Shown in pieces: positions 8,094-16,206 of a stretch of 53,796 nt of DNA. A model generated the notes under the pieces. That model saw nothing but the letters and a program-made list of their open reading frames with translations. It searched no databases and was not told where the DNA came from. Location: NCBI GenBank assembly GCA_945861875.1, contig CAMAWC010000017.1, positions 1 through 53,796 of the forward strand. Reading direction: 5' to 3'. Position 1 is the stretch's first letter, and every line of letters begins with the position of its first letter. The translations under genes were made by a program, and so were the position numbers. Source of the stretch: Bordetella parapertussis (GTDB taxonomy: Bacteria; Pseudomonadota; Gammaproteobacteria; Burkholderiales; SG8-39).

Positions 8094-8774
8094 ATGAATC
8101 GCAAAACCAGGTTGTCCGTCATCGCCGCATCCGTACTGGTTTCCATGGGGCTTGCCGCCGGCGTGTATGCCGCCAAGGGCGACTCCGCTCCGAAAATGGG
8201 CTTTTTTGTCAGTAGCACGGGTTCGGGCAAAGGCGCCGACCTCGGCGGCCTCGCCGGTGCCGACAAGCTGTGCCAGTCGCTCGCCGCAGCCGCAGGCGCG
8301 GGCGGCCGTACCTGGCACGCCTACCTCAGTACCACCGCCAGCGGCAGTGAAAAAGCCGTCAATGCACGTGATCGCATCGGCAAGGGTCCCTGGTACAACG
8401 CCAAGGGCGTGCTCATCGCCAAGAATGTGGATGACCTTTACAGCAATCCGAACCTGACCAAGCAGACGGCGCTGACCGAAAAGGGCGCCGTGGTCAACGG
8501 GCGCGGTGACACGCCGAACATGCACGACATCCTGACCGGTTCGGATACCCAAGGCCGCGCTTTTGTCGGCGGCTCGTCGGATACCACCTGCGGCAACTGG
8601 ACCAAGAGCACGCCCACCGGTTCGGCGCAGGTGGGCCACTCCGACCGCACCGGCCTGCGCGAGGACGTTGCCGCCAAGGCCTGGGCCAACTCCCACCCGT
8701 CGCGCGGCTGCAGCCAGGACGCGCTCAAGAGCTCCGGCGGTGACGGCAGGTTCTACTGCTTTGCCGCGAAGTAA
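8094..8774 (+). CDS. Exported C-type-lectin/endostatin-like domain protein
   Basis: 226 aa, with signal peptide MNRKTRLSVIAASVLVSMGLAAGVYA and likely cleavage before AKG. The mature part reads FFVSSTGSGKGADLGGLAGADKLCQSLA, then STTASG...NARDRIGKGPWYN and a C-terminal RGCSQD...GRFYCFAA. This layout with four Cys in two pairs resembles secreted proteobacterial lectin-fold (endostatin-like) proteins. Ligand and role unknown; probably periplasmic or secreted. Start 8094 is preferred over 8079 because GAGGGGGG lies at the right distance before it. A strong terminator follows at 8810. Confidence 0.75.
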   Translation: MNRKTRLSVIAASVLVSMGLAAGVYAAKGDSAPKMGFFVSSTGSGKGADLGGLAGADKLCQSLAAAAGAGGRTWHAYLSTTASGSEKAVNARDRIGKGPWYNAKGVLIAKNVDDLYSNPNLTKQTALTEKGAVVNGRGDTPNMHDILTGSDTQGRAFVGGSSDTTCGNWTKSTPTGSAQVGHSDRTGLREDVAAKAWANSHPSRGCSQDALKSSGGDGRFYCFAAK

Positions 8775-8809
8775 TCGTATTCGTCAGCGATCAAGCTGAC
8801 GCGCAAGGC

Positions 8810-8840
8810 AAAAAGGGGAGCGCATGCGCTCCCCTTTTTT
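8810..8840. terminator. Rho-independent terminator
   Basis: GGGGAGCGCATGCGCTCCCC (8815-8834) is a perfect palindrome preceded by an A run and followed by TTTTTT. It terminates the lectin-like gene and, through the A run, can work on the minus strand. Confidence 0.9.
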
Positions 8841-8853
8841 ATTTGGCAGCGCT

Positions 8854-8974
8854 GTCATTGCGGGCGCAGCGAAGCAATCTCGTCACGTTTGCAAAGTCCG
8901 CAGCATTGCGACGAGATTGCTTCGTCCCCTCCGGGGATTACCTTCGGGGCATCGCCTTCGCTCCTCGCAATGAC
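8854..8974. repeat. GTCATTGCG...CGCAATGAC interspersed element
   Basis: The ends GTCATTGCG and CGCAATGAC are inverted. Inside is a second inverted pair, GAAGCAATCTCGTC and GACGAGATTGCTTC, around CACGTTTGCAAAGTCCGCAGCATTGC. Related elements lie at 27619-27731 and 34085-34242. Non-coding; small and palindromic like a MITE. Confidence 0.75.
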
Positions 8975-8983
8975 CGCGCGCTG

Positions 8984-9508
8984 CTACAGCTTTTTCTGCT
9001 CCAATCCGACCTTGGCGTAGATGGCGTTGATTTCGTCTTTCACGTCCTGCGGCGTGTCGTCGTTGGCCTTGGCGTGGGCCCAGCCGATTTTCGCGCGCGC
9101 GTACTGGCCCATGATTTCGTCCTGCCCCGAGGTGCCGCCGCTGATGCCGTAGGCGCCCACCAGCGTGTCGCCCTTGAATATCGGCGCACAACCGCCGGAC
9201 ACCACCACCCGGCCGCCGGTGAATATGGACGCGTTCATCAGCATTTGCGGATTGCGCTCCTTGAACCATTGCTGGATGGTGAGCCCGTCGGGAAAGCGCG
9301 GGCTCATGGAGCGGAATGCCGCCACGGTAAAGGCCTTGCCCCAGGCGATTTCCGGCGTGATAAAGCCCGCTTCGTCCATGCGTTCCAGGGCCAGCAGGTG
9401 GCCCTCGGCGTTGACCACGGCCATGGCCACCGGCACATGCATTTCTTCGGCCTTTTCAGCCACCGCCTTGAAAAAACGCCGGCATTCGATCACTTTGAGT
9501 TTTGCCAT
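8984..9508 (-). CDS. GlcG/HbpS family protein (DUF336)
   Basis: 174 aa, starting MAKLKVIECRRFFKAVAEKAEEM. The pattern VPVAMAVVNAEGHLLALERMDEA...AWGKAFTVAAFR...GGVVVSGG-like segment (TGGRVVVSGGCAPI) and VGAYGISGGTSGQDE matches the GlcG/HbpS fold. These proteins bind heme, corrinoid or small acids, or accompany catabolic operons; the role here is unknown. The frame runs further upstream, but the family N-terminus and a TAGGAGT-free but acceptable AAGGAATAG leader support 9508 as start. It stands alone between two repeat elements. Confidence 0.85.
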   Translation of the reverse strand: MAKLKVIECRRFFKAVAEKAEEMHVPVAMAVVNAEGHLLALERMDEAGFITPEIAWGKAFTVAAFRSMSPRFPDGLTIQQWFKERNPQMLMNASIFTGGRVVVSGGCAPIFKGDTLVGAYGISGGTSGQDEIMGQYARAKIGWAHAKANDDTPQDVKDEINAIYAKVGLEQKKL

Positions 9509-9576
9509 GTCTCTATTCCTTGCTGGTGTAGGATTGCGTGGCATTGTGAATGGGGATTGGGAAATAGGGAATAGGT

Positions 9577-9730
9577 AAGCCCTGATTAAGTCCGTCATCC
9601 CCGCGAAGCTTGTCCTCGAATGCTTTAATCGGGGAGCGGGGATCCACCTTGACCTAAAGCGGGGATTCATTGAGTAAAAATGGATTCCCGCTTTCGCGGG
9701 AATGACGATTTATGGACTTAATCAGGGCTT
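9577..9730. repeat. MITE-like element with perfect 17-bp terminal inverted repeats
   Basis: AAGCCCTGATTAAGTCC at 9577-9593 and its exact complement at 9714-9730 bound a 154-bp non-coding segment. The interior has GTCATCCCC...GGGGAT and, near the right end, ATTCCCGCTTTCGCGGGAAT of the dRS3 pattern. It ends about 34 bp before the Bug receptor start, so it could carry or disturb that gene's promoter. Confidence 0.75.
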
Positions 9731-9764
9731 CCCTTCCATAGGTAATTTCACGCTTGGAGAAGTC

Positions 9765-10745
9765 ATGAAAAAAAGCATCGCCCTGTCGTTTGCCGTTGGA
9801 TTTGCCTCCTTTCTCACGCTCGGCGTGAGCACGGCTGCCATGGCTCAATCCTGGCCGGCCAAGCCGCTGCGCATTGTCATCGGCTTTCCGCCCGGCGCAT
9901 CGGCCGATGTGGCGGCGCGCCTGGTGGCGGCGAAAATGAGCGAATCACTCGGCCAGGCTGTGCTGATTGAAAACAAGCCCGGGGCAGGCAGCAACATTGC
10001 GACCGAGTTTGTCGTGCGCGCACCGGCCGACGGCTACACGCTGTTGCTCGGGACCATCGCCAACACCATCAACGCCAGCCTGTCGAAGAACCTGCCGTTT
10101 GATTTTGGCCGCGACCTGGCGCCGGTGACCTCGCTCGCTTCGCTGCCCAATCTGTTGGTGGTGAGTCCTTCGCTGGGTGTATCGACGGTGCAGGAACTCA
10201 TTGCCGCGGCCAAGCGCAAGCCGGGAGACATTCTTTATGGCTCCTCGGGCAATGGCACTGGTCCGCACCTTTCCGGCGAATTGTTCAACCTCATGGCCGG
10301 CGTCAAGCTGACGCACGTGCCCTATAAGGGCAGCCCGCAGGCGATGACCGACCTGCTCGGCGGCCGCGTGCAGGTGATGTTCGCCCCGGCCTCGACCGCG
10401 CTGCCGCACATCAAGGCCGGCACGCTCAAGGTGCTGGCGGTATCGAGCGCCAAACGCACCGAGTCCTCGCCCGATTTGCCGACCATCGCCGAGTCCGGGC
10501 TTGCCGGTTTTGAAACATCGGTCTGGTTCGGCCTGCTCGCCCCGGCCGGTACGCCGAAAGAAATCATCGAGCGCCTTAACCGCGAAGCCAACCGCGCCCT
10601 CGCCGATCCGGCGGTCAAGGCGCAGTTCACCGCGCAAGGCATAGACGCCATGGGCGGCACGCCTGAACAATTTGCCACCTACATCAAGGACGAAACCGCC
10701 AAGTGGGCGCGCGTGGTGCAGGCCTCGGGGGCGAAAATAGACTGA
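9765..10745 (+). CDS. Bug/TctC-family periplasmic substrate-binding protein
   Basis: 326 aa. Signal peptide MKKSIALSFAVGFASFLTLG...AMA with cleavage before QSWPAKPLRIVIGFPPGASADVAARL, the standard Bug N-terminus. Further family marks are NKPGAGSNIA, ADGYTLL, LTHVPYKGSPQAMTDLLGG and the C-terminal EIIERLNREANRAL. Bug proteins bind carboxylates or amides in the periplasm for tripartite tricarboxylate transporters or signalling. No tctA/tctB lies nearby, as is usual in betaproteobacteria. Start ATG has GGAGA 5-7 bp upstream; the longer frame runs through the repeat. Confidence 0.93.
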   Translation: MKKSIALSFAVGFASFLTLGVSTAAMAQSWPAKPLRIVIGFPPGASADVAARLVAAKMSESLGQAVLIENKPGAGSNIATEFVVRAPADGYTLLLGTIANTINASLSKNLPFDFGRDLAPVTSLASLPNLLVVSPSLGVSTVQELIAAAKRKPGDILYGSSGNGTGPHLSGELFNLMAGVKLTHVPYKGSPQAMTDLLGGRVQVMFAPASTALPHIKAGTLKVLAVSSAKRTESSPDLPTIAESGLAGFETSVWFGLLAPAGTPKEIIERLNREANRALADPAVKAQFTAQGIDAMGGTPEQFATYIKDETAKWARVVQASGAKID

Positions 10746-10934
10746 CATTGCCGGCTGCCGCCGGCGCGGCAGCGAACGCCGGTTTTGCGCAGACAAGCGT
10801 TCCTGTGTAGACTGGACGCCCGGCCGCGCATACGGCGCACCATTGCGTCGGTCATCGCTTCATGTCGCACCCGCCGGTATTCGCGGCAGTGCTTTGTCCC
10901 GCCAAGAAACAAGTCCGATCAAGGAGACCTTCCA

Positions 10935-11606
10935 GTGCAAGTCTATTTTCATCCCGCATCTACGACCAGCCGCCCCATCATGCTCTTCGCCGCCGAAAAA
11001 GGGTTGGCGATCGACTTCACCGTGGTGGATTTGTTTACCGGCGAACATGTCAAGCCGGCATACGAAGAGATCAATCCCAGCCGGCTGGTGCCGGCACTCG
11101 ATGACGGCGGTTTCCGTCTTACCGAAAGTTCGGCCATCCTCAAGTACATCGCCGACAAGTTCGATGCCCCCGAGTACCCGAAAGACCTGCGCCAGCGCGC
11201 CCGTGTGAACGAGGTCATGGACTGGATCAACACGCAGCTGTGCCGCGATTTCGCCTACGGCCTCGTCTACCCGCAGATTTTTCCCATGCACAAGCGCCCG
11301 GACGACGCCGTGCAGGCGGCGACACTGGCATGGTCAAAGGAGCGCGCGCAGGGCTGGATGAAGATCCTCGACCAGCGGCTGATCGGCGCGAAGAACGCCT
11401 ACCTGTGCGGCGACAAGATCACCATCGCCGACTACTACGGCGCGTCTTTTGTGGCCCTGGGCGATGCCGTCGGCTGTGATTTTGCCGCGTACCCGAACGT
11501 CAAGCGCTGGCTCGGCAACATGAAGGCGCTGAAGAACTGGGCCAAGGTGAACGAGGTCATCAACGGTTACGCCTCTTCGCTCAAGGGTCCGTTCGAAACG
11601 CTCTGA
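10935..11606 (+). CDS. Glutathione S-transferase family protein
   Basis: 223 aa with the two-domain GST layout: thioredoxin-like N-terminus (VQVYFHPASTTSRPIMLFAAEKGL, SRLVPALDDGGFRLTESSAILKYIADKF) with the cis-Pro and ES glutathione contacts, then an all-helical C-terminus (YLCGDKITIADYYGASFVAL, with the N-capping ITIADY motif). The S-T-x-S-R-P start is like theta/delta-type enzymes. I chose GTG at 10935 because AAGGAGA precedes it by 7 bp and it begins the domain; the longer ATG frame adds 50 unlikely residues. Substrate unknown. Confidence 0.9.
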   Translation: MQVYFHPASTTSRPIMLFAAEKGLAIDFTVVDLFTGEHVKPAYEEINPSRLVPALDDGGFRLTESSAILKYIADKFDAPEYPKDLRQRARVNEVMDWINTQLCRDFAYGLVYPQIFPMHKRPDDAVQAATLAWSKERAQGWMKILDQRLIGAKNAYLCGDKITIADYYGASFVALGDAVGCDFAAYPNVKRWLGNMKALKNWAKVNEVINGYASSLKGPFETL

Positions 11607-11715
11607 CGGCGGGCCGGTCCGAGTCGTTGTTTATCCGGTAAAAGCCTGCCAGATCGAATGGCTGCGGCGCCGACGTCCCGCGCTGCAAATCGTCGACAGG
11701 CTGCGCCCGGTCATG

Positions 11716-13173
11716 TCAGGCCGCGCGCTCCGCCTCATTGCGATACCACAGGCTGCTCATTGCGCCGAACTCGATGACGTCGGGCTTCTTTTTCGCCGCC
11801 AGCGCCTTTTGCATGATCTTGTAGATATCCAGGTCGAACAGCGGCGCGGCGCGCACTTCGAGTTTTTCGTAGACCTCGGTTTCGCTCGTCGCGGTGCCAA
11901 GAAAGCACCAGCGGTCGAAGAGGTGAATGTCGCAGCGTTCGCCGCGCTTTTCGCGCACGCCGATGGCACCGCGCCACGGCCATTGCTTCAGGCGCAATGA
12001 CTGCAGTGCTTCGATGAGGCGCAGGTTGTGCGCGGCGAGGGGCTCCTTGCCGCAGCAGGCGCCGCGACAGCGCCCGATCTGGTGGGCAAAGCAGGCGCTG
12101 CCCTTGGCGCGGCGGGCTTCAAGTCCGAGTAGTGCGGGACACAGGCCTTGCGCCAGCGCAATGGCGGCGAGGGCGTCCTGCGCCATGCGCTTGGTGCGAA
12201 AGGTGCCAAAGAGGTTTTCCAGGCGCAGCGTCTCGCTGCGGCCCGAGGCCAGCAGTCGCAGCGGTTCGGCGCTCGCCATGTCGCCGTTCCACTCAAACCC
12301 AAAAAAGCCGCTGGCGCGCCGCTCGGTGCGGTTGAGCGCCGGCAGCAGTTCCTTGATCAGGCGCGCCTCGTTGAGCAGGGCGCCCAGTTCGCCGGCGGTT
12401 TCTATCCATTCGACGCGTTTGACTTCCTGGCTGATGCGCATGTCCTTGGCGGCGCGCAGATCGCCGGAGAAGTGTGACAGCACGCGCTTGTGCAGGTCCA
12501 CACTCTTGCCGACATAAAGGGGCAAGGCGTTTTTGTCGGAACTGTCGGCATAAAACAGGTACACGCCGGGTGCCTCGGGAATGGCGTCGAGGGCTTGTTC
12601 GGTCAGGCCGGGCGGCAGGCTGGGCCGCGCGAATTGTTTTTTTACCGCGGCGGCGATGCTTGCCGCAGGCAGCGTGGCGTGGATCACCTGGACGAACTGC
12701 CACATCGCCTCGGTGTCGCCAAGGGCGCGGTGGCGTGCCTTGCATTGCAGATTATGGCGCGTGATGAGGCTGTCAAGATTGTGCCGGCGGTCTTCGGGAA
12801 AGAGCGCGCGCGACAGTTTGGCGGTGCACAGCACGCGTGAGCGGTAGTCGATGCCGACACGGGCAAATTCGTTTTTCAGGAAGCCATAGTCAAAGCGCGC
12901 GTTATGCGCCACCAGCACTTTGCCCTCGAGGCGCGCGTACAGGCGCACGGCGATGTCGGCAAAGCGCGGGGCGTCGGCCACCATGGCATTGCTGATGCCG
13001 GTGAGCGATTCTATGAAGCCCGATATGCGCGCTTCCGGGTTGACCAGGCTGCTCCACACACCGGTCTGCACACCGTTGTTGACCTCGATCAGCCCGACCT
13101 CGGTGATGCGGTCAAAGTTCGCGGTGCCGCCGGTGGTTTCGAGGTCAAGAAAGACGAGGGGCAGGTCGAGCAT
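11716..13173 (-). CDS. Exonuclease (DnaQ-like) fused to GIY-YIG endonuclease (Cho/UvrC-like)
   Basis: 485 aa. Residues 1-170 are a DEDDh 3'-5' exonuclease: FLDLETTG (D10, E12), HNARFDY (D95) and HRALGDTEAM (H148, D153). From about residue 200 a GIY-YIG nuclease reads APGVYLFY...LYVGKSVDLHKRVLSHF, followed by the UvrC-type WIETAGELGALLNEARLIKELLP. The C-terminus has the Cys-rich FAHQIGRCRGACCGKE segment. This fusion is known in proteobacteria and resembles a Cho-type repair nuclease joined to a proofreading domain. A role in DNA repair is inferred. It follows the MFS gene by 37 bp on the same strand. Confidence 0.92.
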   Translation of the reverse strand: MLDLPLVFLDLETTGGTANFDRITEVGLIEVNNGVQTGVWSSLVNPEARISGFIESLTGISNAMVADAPRFADIAVRLYARLEGKVLVAHNARFDYGFLKNEFARVGIDYRSRVLCTAKLSRALFPEDRRHNLDSLITRHNLQCKARHRALGDTEAMWQFVQVIHATLPAASIAAAVKKQFARPSLPPGLTEQALDAIPEAPGVYLFYADSSDKNALPLYVGKSVDLHKRVLSHFSGDLRAAKDMRISQEVKRVEWIETAGELGALLNEARLIKELLPALNRTERRASGFFGFEWNGDMASAEPLRLLASGRSETLRLENLFGTFRTKRMAQDALAAIALAQGLCPALLGLEARRAKGSACFAHQIGRCRGACCGKEPLAAHNLRLIEALQSLRLKQWPWRGAIGVREKRGERCDIHLFDRWCFLGTATSETEVYEKLEVRAAPLFDLDIYKIMQKALAAKKKPDVIEFGAMSSLWYRNEAERAA

Positions 13174-13210
13174 GAGGTCCGTGCTTTTGCGTGCCTGGGC
13201 GCCTGCGCGC

Positions 13211-14434
13211 TCAGACCGGTTGCGGGGCGACGGCGCGCACCCGAACCAGGGGCCGCCCGTCTATGGGCAGGTTGACCAGGCCGGCGATGACCCCGAGGCC
13301 TATCGACAGCCACCACACCACGTTGTACGAGCCGCTCTTGTCGTAAAGGATGCCACCCAGCCAGACGCCGAGAAAGCTGCCGATCTGGTGGCTCAAGAGC
13401 GCAAAGCCGGTCAGCGTGGACAGCCAGGCGACGCCGAAAATCTGTGCGATCAGGCCGCTCGTTAGCGGCACCGTGGCGAGCCACAGCAGTCCGACCACCG
13501 CGCCGTAGACGTAGATCAGCGCCGGGCTGGGTGGCAGGGTGATGAGCAGCAAGGTGACCACGGCGCGGCCGAAGTAAATGGCCGAGAGCAGGTATTGCTT
13601 GGGCAGGCGTTGACCAAGCATGCCCGACATCAGGGATCCGAAGATATTGAACAAGCCCACCAGTGCGAGCGCGGTCACCGCGACATTGGCATTGAAGCCG
13701 AGATCGGCGACATAGGCGGGAAAGTGGATGGTGATAAAAGACAACTGGAAGCCGCAGACAAAGTAGCCGGTGATAAGCAGCAGGAAACCCTTGTGCGCGA
13801 AGGCTTCGCGCAGCGCCTGCCTGCCCGATTGCTTGACATGCCCCGCCGGCGTTGCGCCGGCGTTGCGCTCCACCAGTGCAAAGGCGAGCGGTGCGATCAG
13901 CGCGACGGTCAGGCCGATGACCAGCAGCGCGTTATGCCAGCCAAAGGCGCTGATCAGTGTTTGCGCATACGGCAGGATGGCAAACTGGCCGAAGGAACCG
14001 GCGGCACTGGCAATGCCAAGGACCATGCTGCGTTTTTCCGGCGGGTAGGCGCGGCCGAGCACGCCAAAGACCACGGCAAATGCGGTGCACGATTGCGCCA
14101 CGCCGATCAGCACGCCGCCCGAGAGGGTCAGTTGCCAGCCGGTGGCCGCCTCGGGCATCAGTATCACGCCGGCGGCATACAGCAGCGCGCCGCCAAACAG
14201 CACCCGCCCGGCGCCCCAGCGGTCGGCGATCATGCCGGCGACCGGCGTGGCCAGGCCCCAGACGAGGTTTTGTATTGCCATGGCAAAGGAAAATGTTTCG
14301 CGGCCCCAACCCAGTTCCATGCTCATCGGCTTGAGAAACAGGCCGAAGCCGGCGCGCGTGCCGGTGGACAGCGTCAGGATGATGCCGGCGCACACCAGCA
14401 CGAGGAGCGGCGTGCGCCATTGTTTGGCGGTCAT
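13211..14434 (-). CDS. MFS transporter, OxlT/monocarboxylate-like
   Basis: 407 aa with about 12 hydrophobic segments. The start MTAKQWRTPLLVLVCAGIILTLSTGTRAGFGLFLKPM and the motif VAGMIADRWGAGRVLFGG (MFS signature loop 2-3) resemble the oxalate/formate antiporter and monocarboxylate subfamily. ALRGLAYPPEKRS-like region (VLGRAYPPEKRSMVLGIASAAGSFGQF) is also typical. Substrate is not predictable; an organic anion is the best guess. The frame extends 11 codons upstream, but the second Met gives a normal cytoplasmic N-terminus. Transcribed ahead of the nuclease gene. Confidence 0.87.
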   Translation of the reverse strand: MTAKQWRTPLLVLVCAGIILTLSTGTRAGFGLFLKPMSMELGWGRETFSFAMAIQNLVWGLATPVAGMIADRWGAGRVLFGGALLYAAGVILMPEAATGWQLTLSGGVLIGVAQSCTAFAVVFGVLGRAYPPEKRSMVLGIASAAGSFGQFAILPYAQTLISAFGWHNALLVIGLTVALIAPLAFALVERNAGATPAGHVKQSGRQALREAFAHKGFLLLITGYFVCGFQLSFITIHFPAYVADLGFNANVAVTALALVGLFNIFGSLMSGMLGQRLPKQYLLSAIYFGRAVVTLLLITLPPSPALIYVYGAVVGLLWLATVPLTSGLIAQIFGVAWLSTLTGFALLSHQIGSFLGVWLGGILYDKSGSYNVVWWLSIGLGVIAGLVNLPIDGRPLVRVRAVAPQPV

Positions 14435-14560
14435 TCGATGGTGCTTTCGGTGCGGTGTGGTGCGCAACTGCCGGCGCAGGCGGGGATGTTACCGGGGAGG
14501 CAGTATACCCGCTGCGATTAAACCCATGGATTACCCCCCGCTTTCGCTAGGACAAAAATT

Positions 14561-14918
14561 GGGCGTGAATGGCGCTTGAACCCAAGCAAGCTCCCGTCAT
14601 CCCGGAGCCGCGTAGCGGAACCCGGAATCCATGGGACTCGTTGTTTCGGTGCGAGCCCAGCCCCATGGATTCCCGCTTGCGCGGGAATGACGGTTAACCT
14701 GATAGGTGACTGGAAAGCCCCTTGCAGGGCGCGCTTTTTGGGCGTGAATGGCGCTTGAACCCAAGCAAGCTCCCGTCATCCCGGGGCCGCGTAGCGGAAC
14801 CCGGAATCCATGGGGCTCGTTGTTTCGGTGCGAGCCCAGCCCCATGGATTCCCGCTTGCGCGGGAATGACGGTTAACCTGATAGGTGACTGGAAAGCCCC
14901 TTGCAGGGCGCGCTTCGG
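14561..14918. repeat. Two tandem 179-bp units holding dRS3-like elements
   Basis: The unit starting at 14561 recurs exactly 179 bp later at 14740 with only two differences that I see (GGAGCCG/GGGGCCG and GGGACTCG/GGGGCTCG). Each contains GTCATCCCGG...GGGAATGAC (14596-14691 and 14775-14870) and a GACTGGAAAGCCCC hairpin-family half. This occupies most of the 564-bp gap between the MFS gene and the decayed dapA-like gene. No coding potential is convincing. Confidence 0.9.
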
Positions 14919-14998
14919 CCGGTAGGCCGAACCCGCTCGACGGGCGCCGAGAATTCTCGGCGAAACTCCCGTCTCGCCTCCAGTATTGGCTTTCCAGC

Positions 14999-15528
14999 TT
15001 ATCGTCCCCAGCGCAGCGCGAGCGGCGCGGCTTCGCGTGCGAGCTCGAGCAGGCCGGCGCGGGTGGCCGGGTGCAGTGCTTCGAGCGGGTGGCGCACGGC
15101 ATCGCTCTTGATCACGCCGCCTTCCATCATCACCGTCTTGGTGGCGCGCAGGCCGCACTGGCGGTTCTCGAAGTTGATGAGGGGCAGGATGCGGTTGTAG
15201 GCGGCCACCGCCTCGGTGCGCCGGTGGCTGCGGCTTTTTTTGGAGCGCGCCGCGGCAATCTGTGTTGAGTAATGGCTGCAGGTGGCGATCACCGGTACGC
15301 GGCCGGCGACTTGTGCGAGGCACAGATCGAGCAAGGTGTTGCGCTCGGCGTCGGTGAGCAGGAACTGCTCGGAATAATTGGCGAGGATGCAAATGCCGTC
15401 GACACCCGGGTGAGCAGGCAGTCGATGATGCGGCGCATGCCCGCGGTGTCGAGCTCACCGGGCGAGGTGAAGGGCGTCGGCGCAATTGGGTAGACGCCGG
15501 TCCACGCCTTGCCAGTGCCAGTTGCCAT
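14999..15528 (-). pseudogene. DapA-family aldolase, decayed by frameshift and internal deletion
   Basis: The N-terminus MATGTGKAWTGVYPIAPTPF...MRRIIDCLL is a dihydrodipicolinate-synthase-family start. Reading shifts at about 15405 (an ACCCGGGT run): the other frame continues GVDGICILANYSEQFLLTDAER and VIATCSHYSTQIAAARSKK. Another slip lies at an A7 run near 15236, and the sequence then jumps to TEAVAAYNRILPLINFENRQCG and LRATKTVMMEGGVIKSDAVRHP. About 100 residues of the barrel, including the Schiff-base Lys region, are missing. The gene cannot be functional. Last member of the MoxR-cluster transcript. Confidence 0.88.
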
Positions 15529-15552
15529 GGTTCCTTGCTTTCTGACGCGCGG

Positions 15553-16176
15553 CTAGATCGCCTTGTCGCTGATCTCGGCGGCGCGCACCATTTCTTCCCA
15601 CATGCCCTCGGTGTCCTTGGGCATGATTTGCTCGGGGTGCGGATCGACCACGTGCCAGAGGCCGCGTTTGAGCTCGTTATCCAGCTCACCGACACGCCAG
15701 ATCACGCCGCCCATGAAAAAGCGCGCGTGCTCCGGGTCGGTTTCGATGATGCGATCGACGGTGACGCGCGCAGTCGCCACGAACAAGTCACTGGCGATCC
15801 GGCTGGCGTCCTTGCCCGGACTGGTGTTCGTTTGCACCAACGCATACACCGCGCTGATGCCGGCCGGGCCGCCAAGGTACAGCGGTTCGCGCACCGCCTT
15901 GGACGGCGCGTGTTCGGGAAAGGCCGAGGCGAGGGTGACGTTGGTGCGCTTGTTCAGGATGAAGCCGATGTGGCGGCCGTCGCCGGTTGGGCGTGCCACC
16001 AGCACGGTGGCACGGTATAGCGGGTCGCGCATGCCGGACTTGGCCACCAGCACCACGGTGCTGGTCTCGTTGGCGCCGCTGTCGGCCTCGGCGGCGCGCG
16101 CCGGCAGGCTGGCGCAGGTGAGCGCGAGGCCGGCGATGAGCAGGGCATGGCGCAAAATTCCGGCGGTATCGGGCAT
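15553..16176 (-). CDS. YqgE/AlgH-family (DUF179) protein with a signal peptide
   Basis: 207 aa. The core LVAKSGMRDPLYRATVLVAR...HIGFILNKRTNVTLASAF and LYLGGPAGISAVYALVQT...FMGGVIWRVGELDNELKRGLWHVV follows the AlgH/YqgE family, whose usual members are cytoplasmic and start directly at this core. Here a preceding leader MPDTAGILRHALLIAGLALTCASLPARA looks like a cleavable signal peptide, so this version is probably periplasmic. Function unknown. It lies 30 bp downstream of the VWA gene in the same direction, suggesting a link with the MoxR cluster. Confidence 0.85.
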   Translation of the reverse strand: MPDTAGILRHALLIAGLALTCASLPARAAEADSGANETSTVVLVAKSGMRDPLYRATVLVARPTGDGRHIGFILNKRTNVTLASAFPEHAPSKAVREPLYLGGPAGISAVYALVQTNTSPGKDASRIASDLFVATARVTVDRIIETDPEHARFFMGGVIWRVGELDNELKRGLWHVVDPHPEQIMPKDTEGMWEEMVRAAEISDKAI

Positions 16177-16206
16177 GACGGCTCCTTGGGTGGTGCGCGG
16201 GCGGTG

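Noticed and set aside
13595..14521. 308-codon plus-strand frame opposite the MFS gene
   Set aside because: Gln/Arg/Gly-rich shadow of a clearly recognised transporter.
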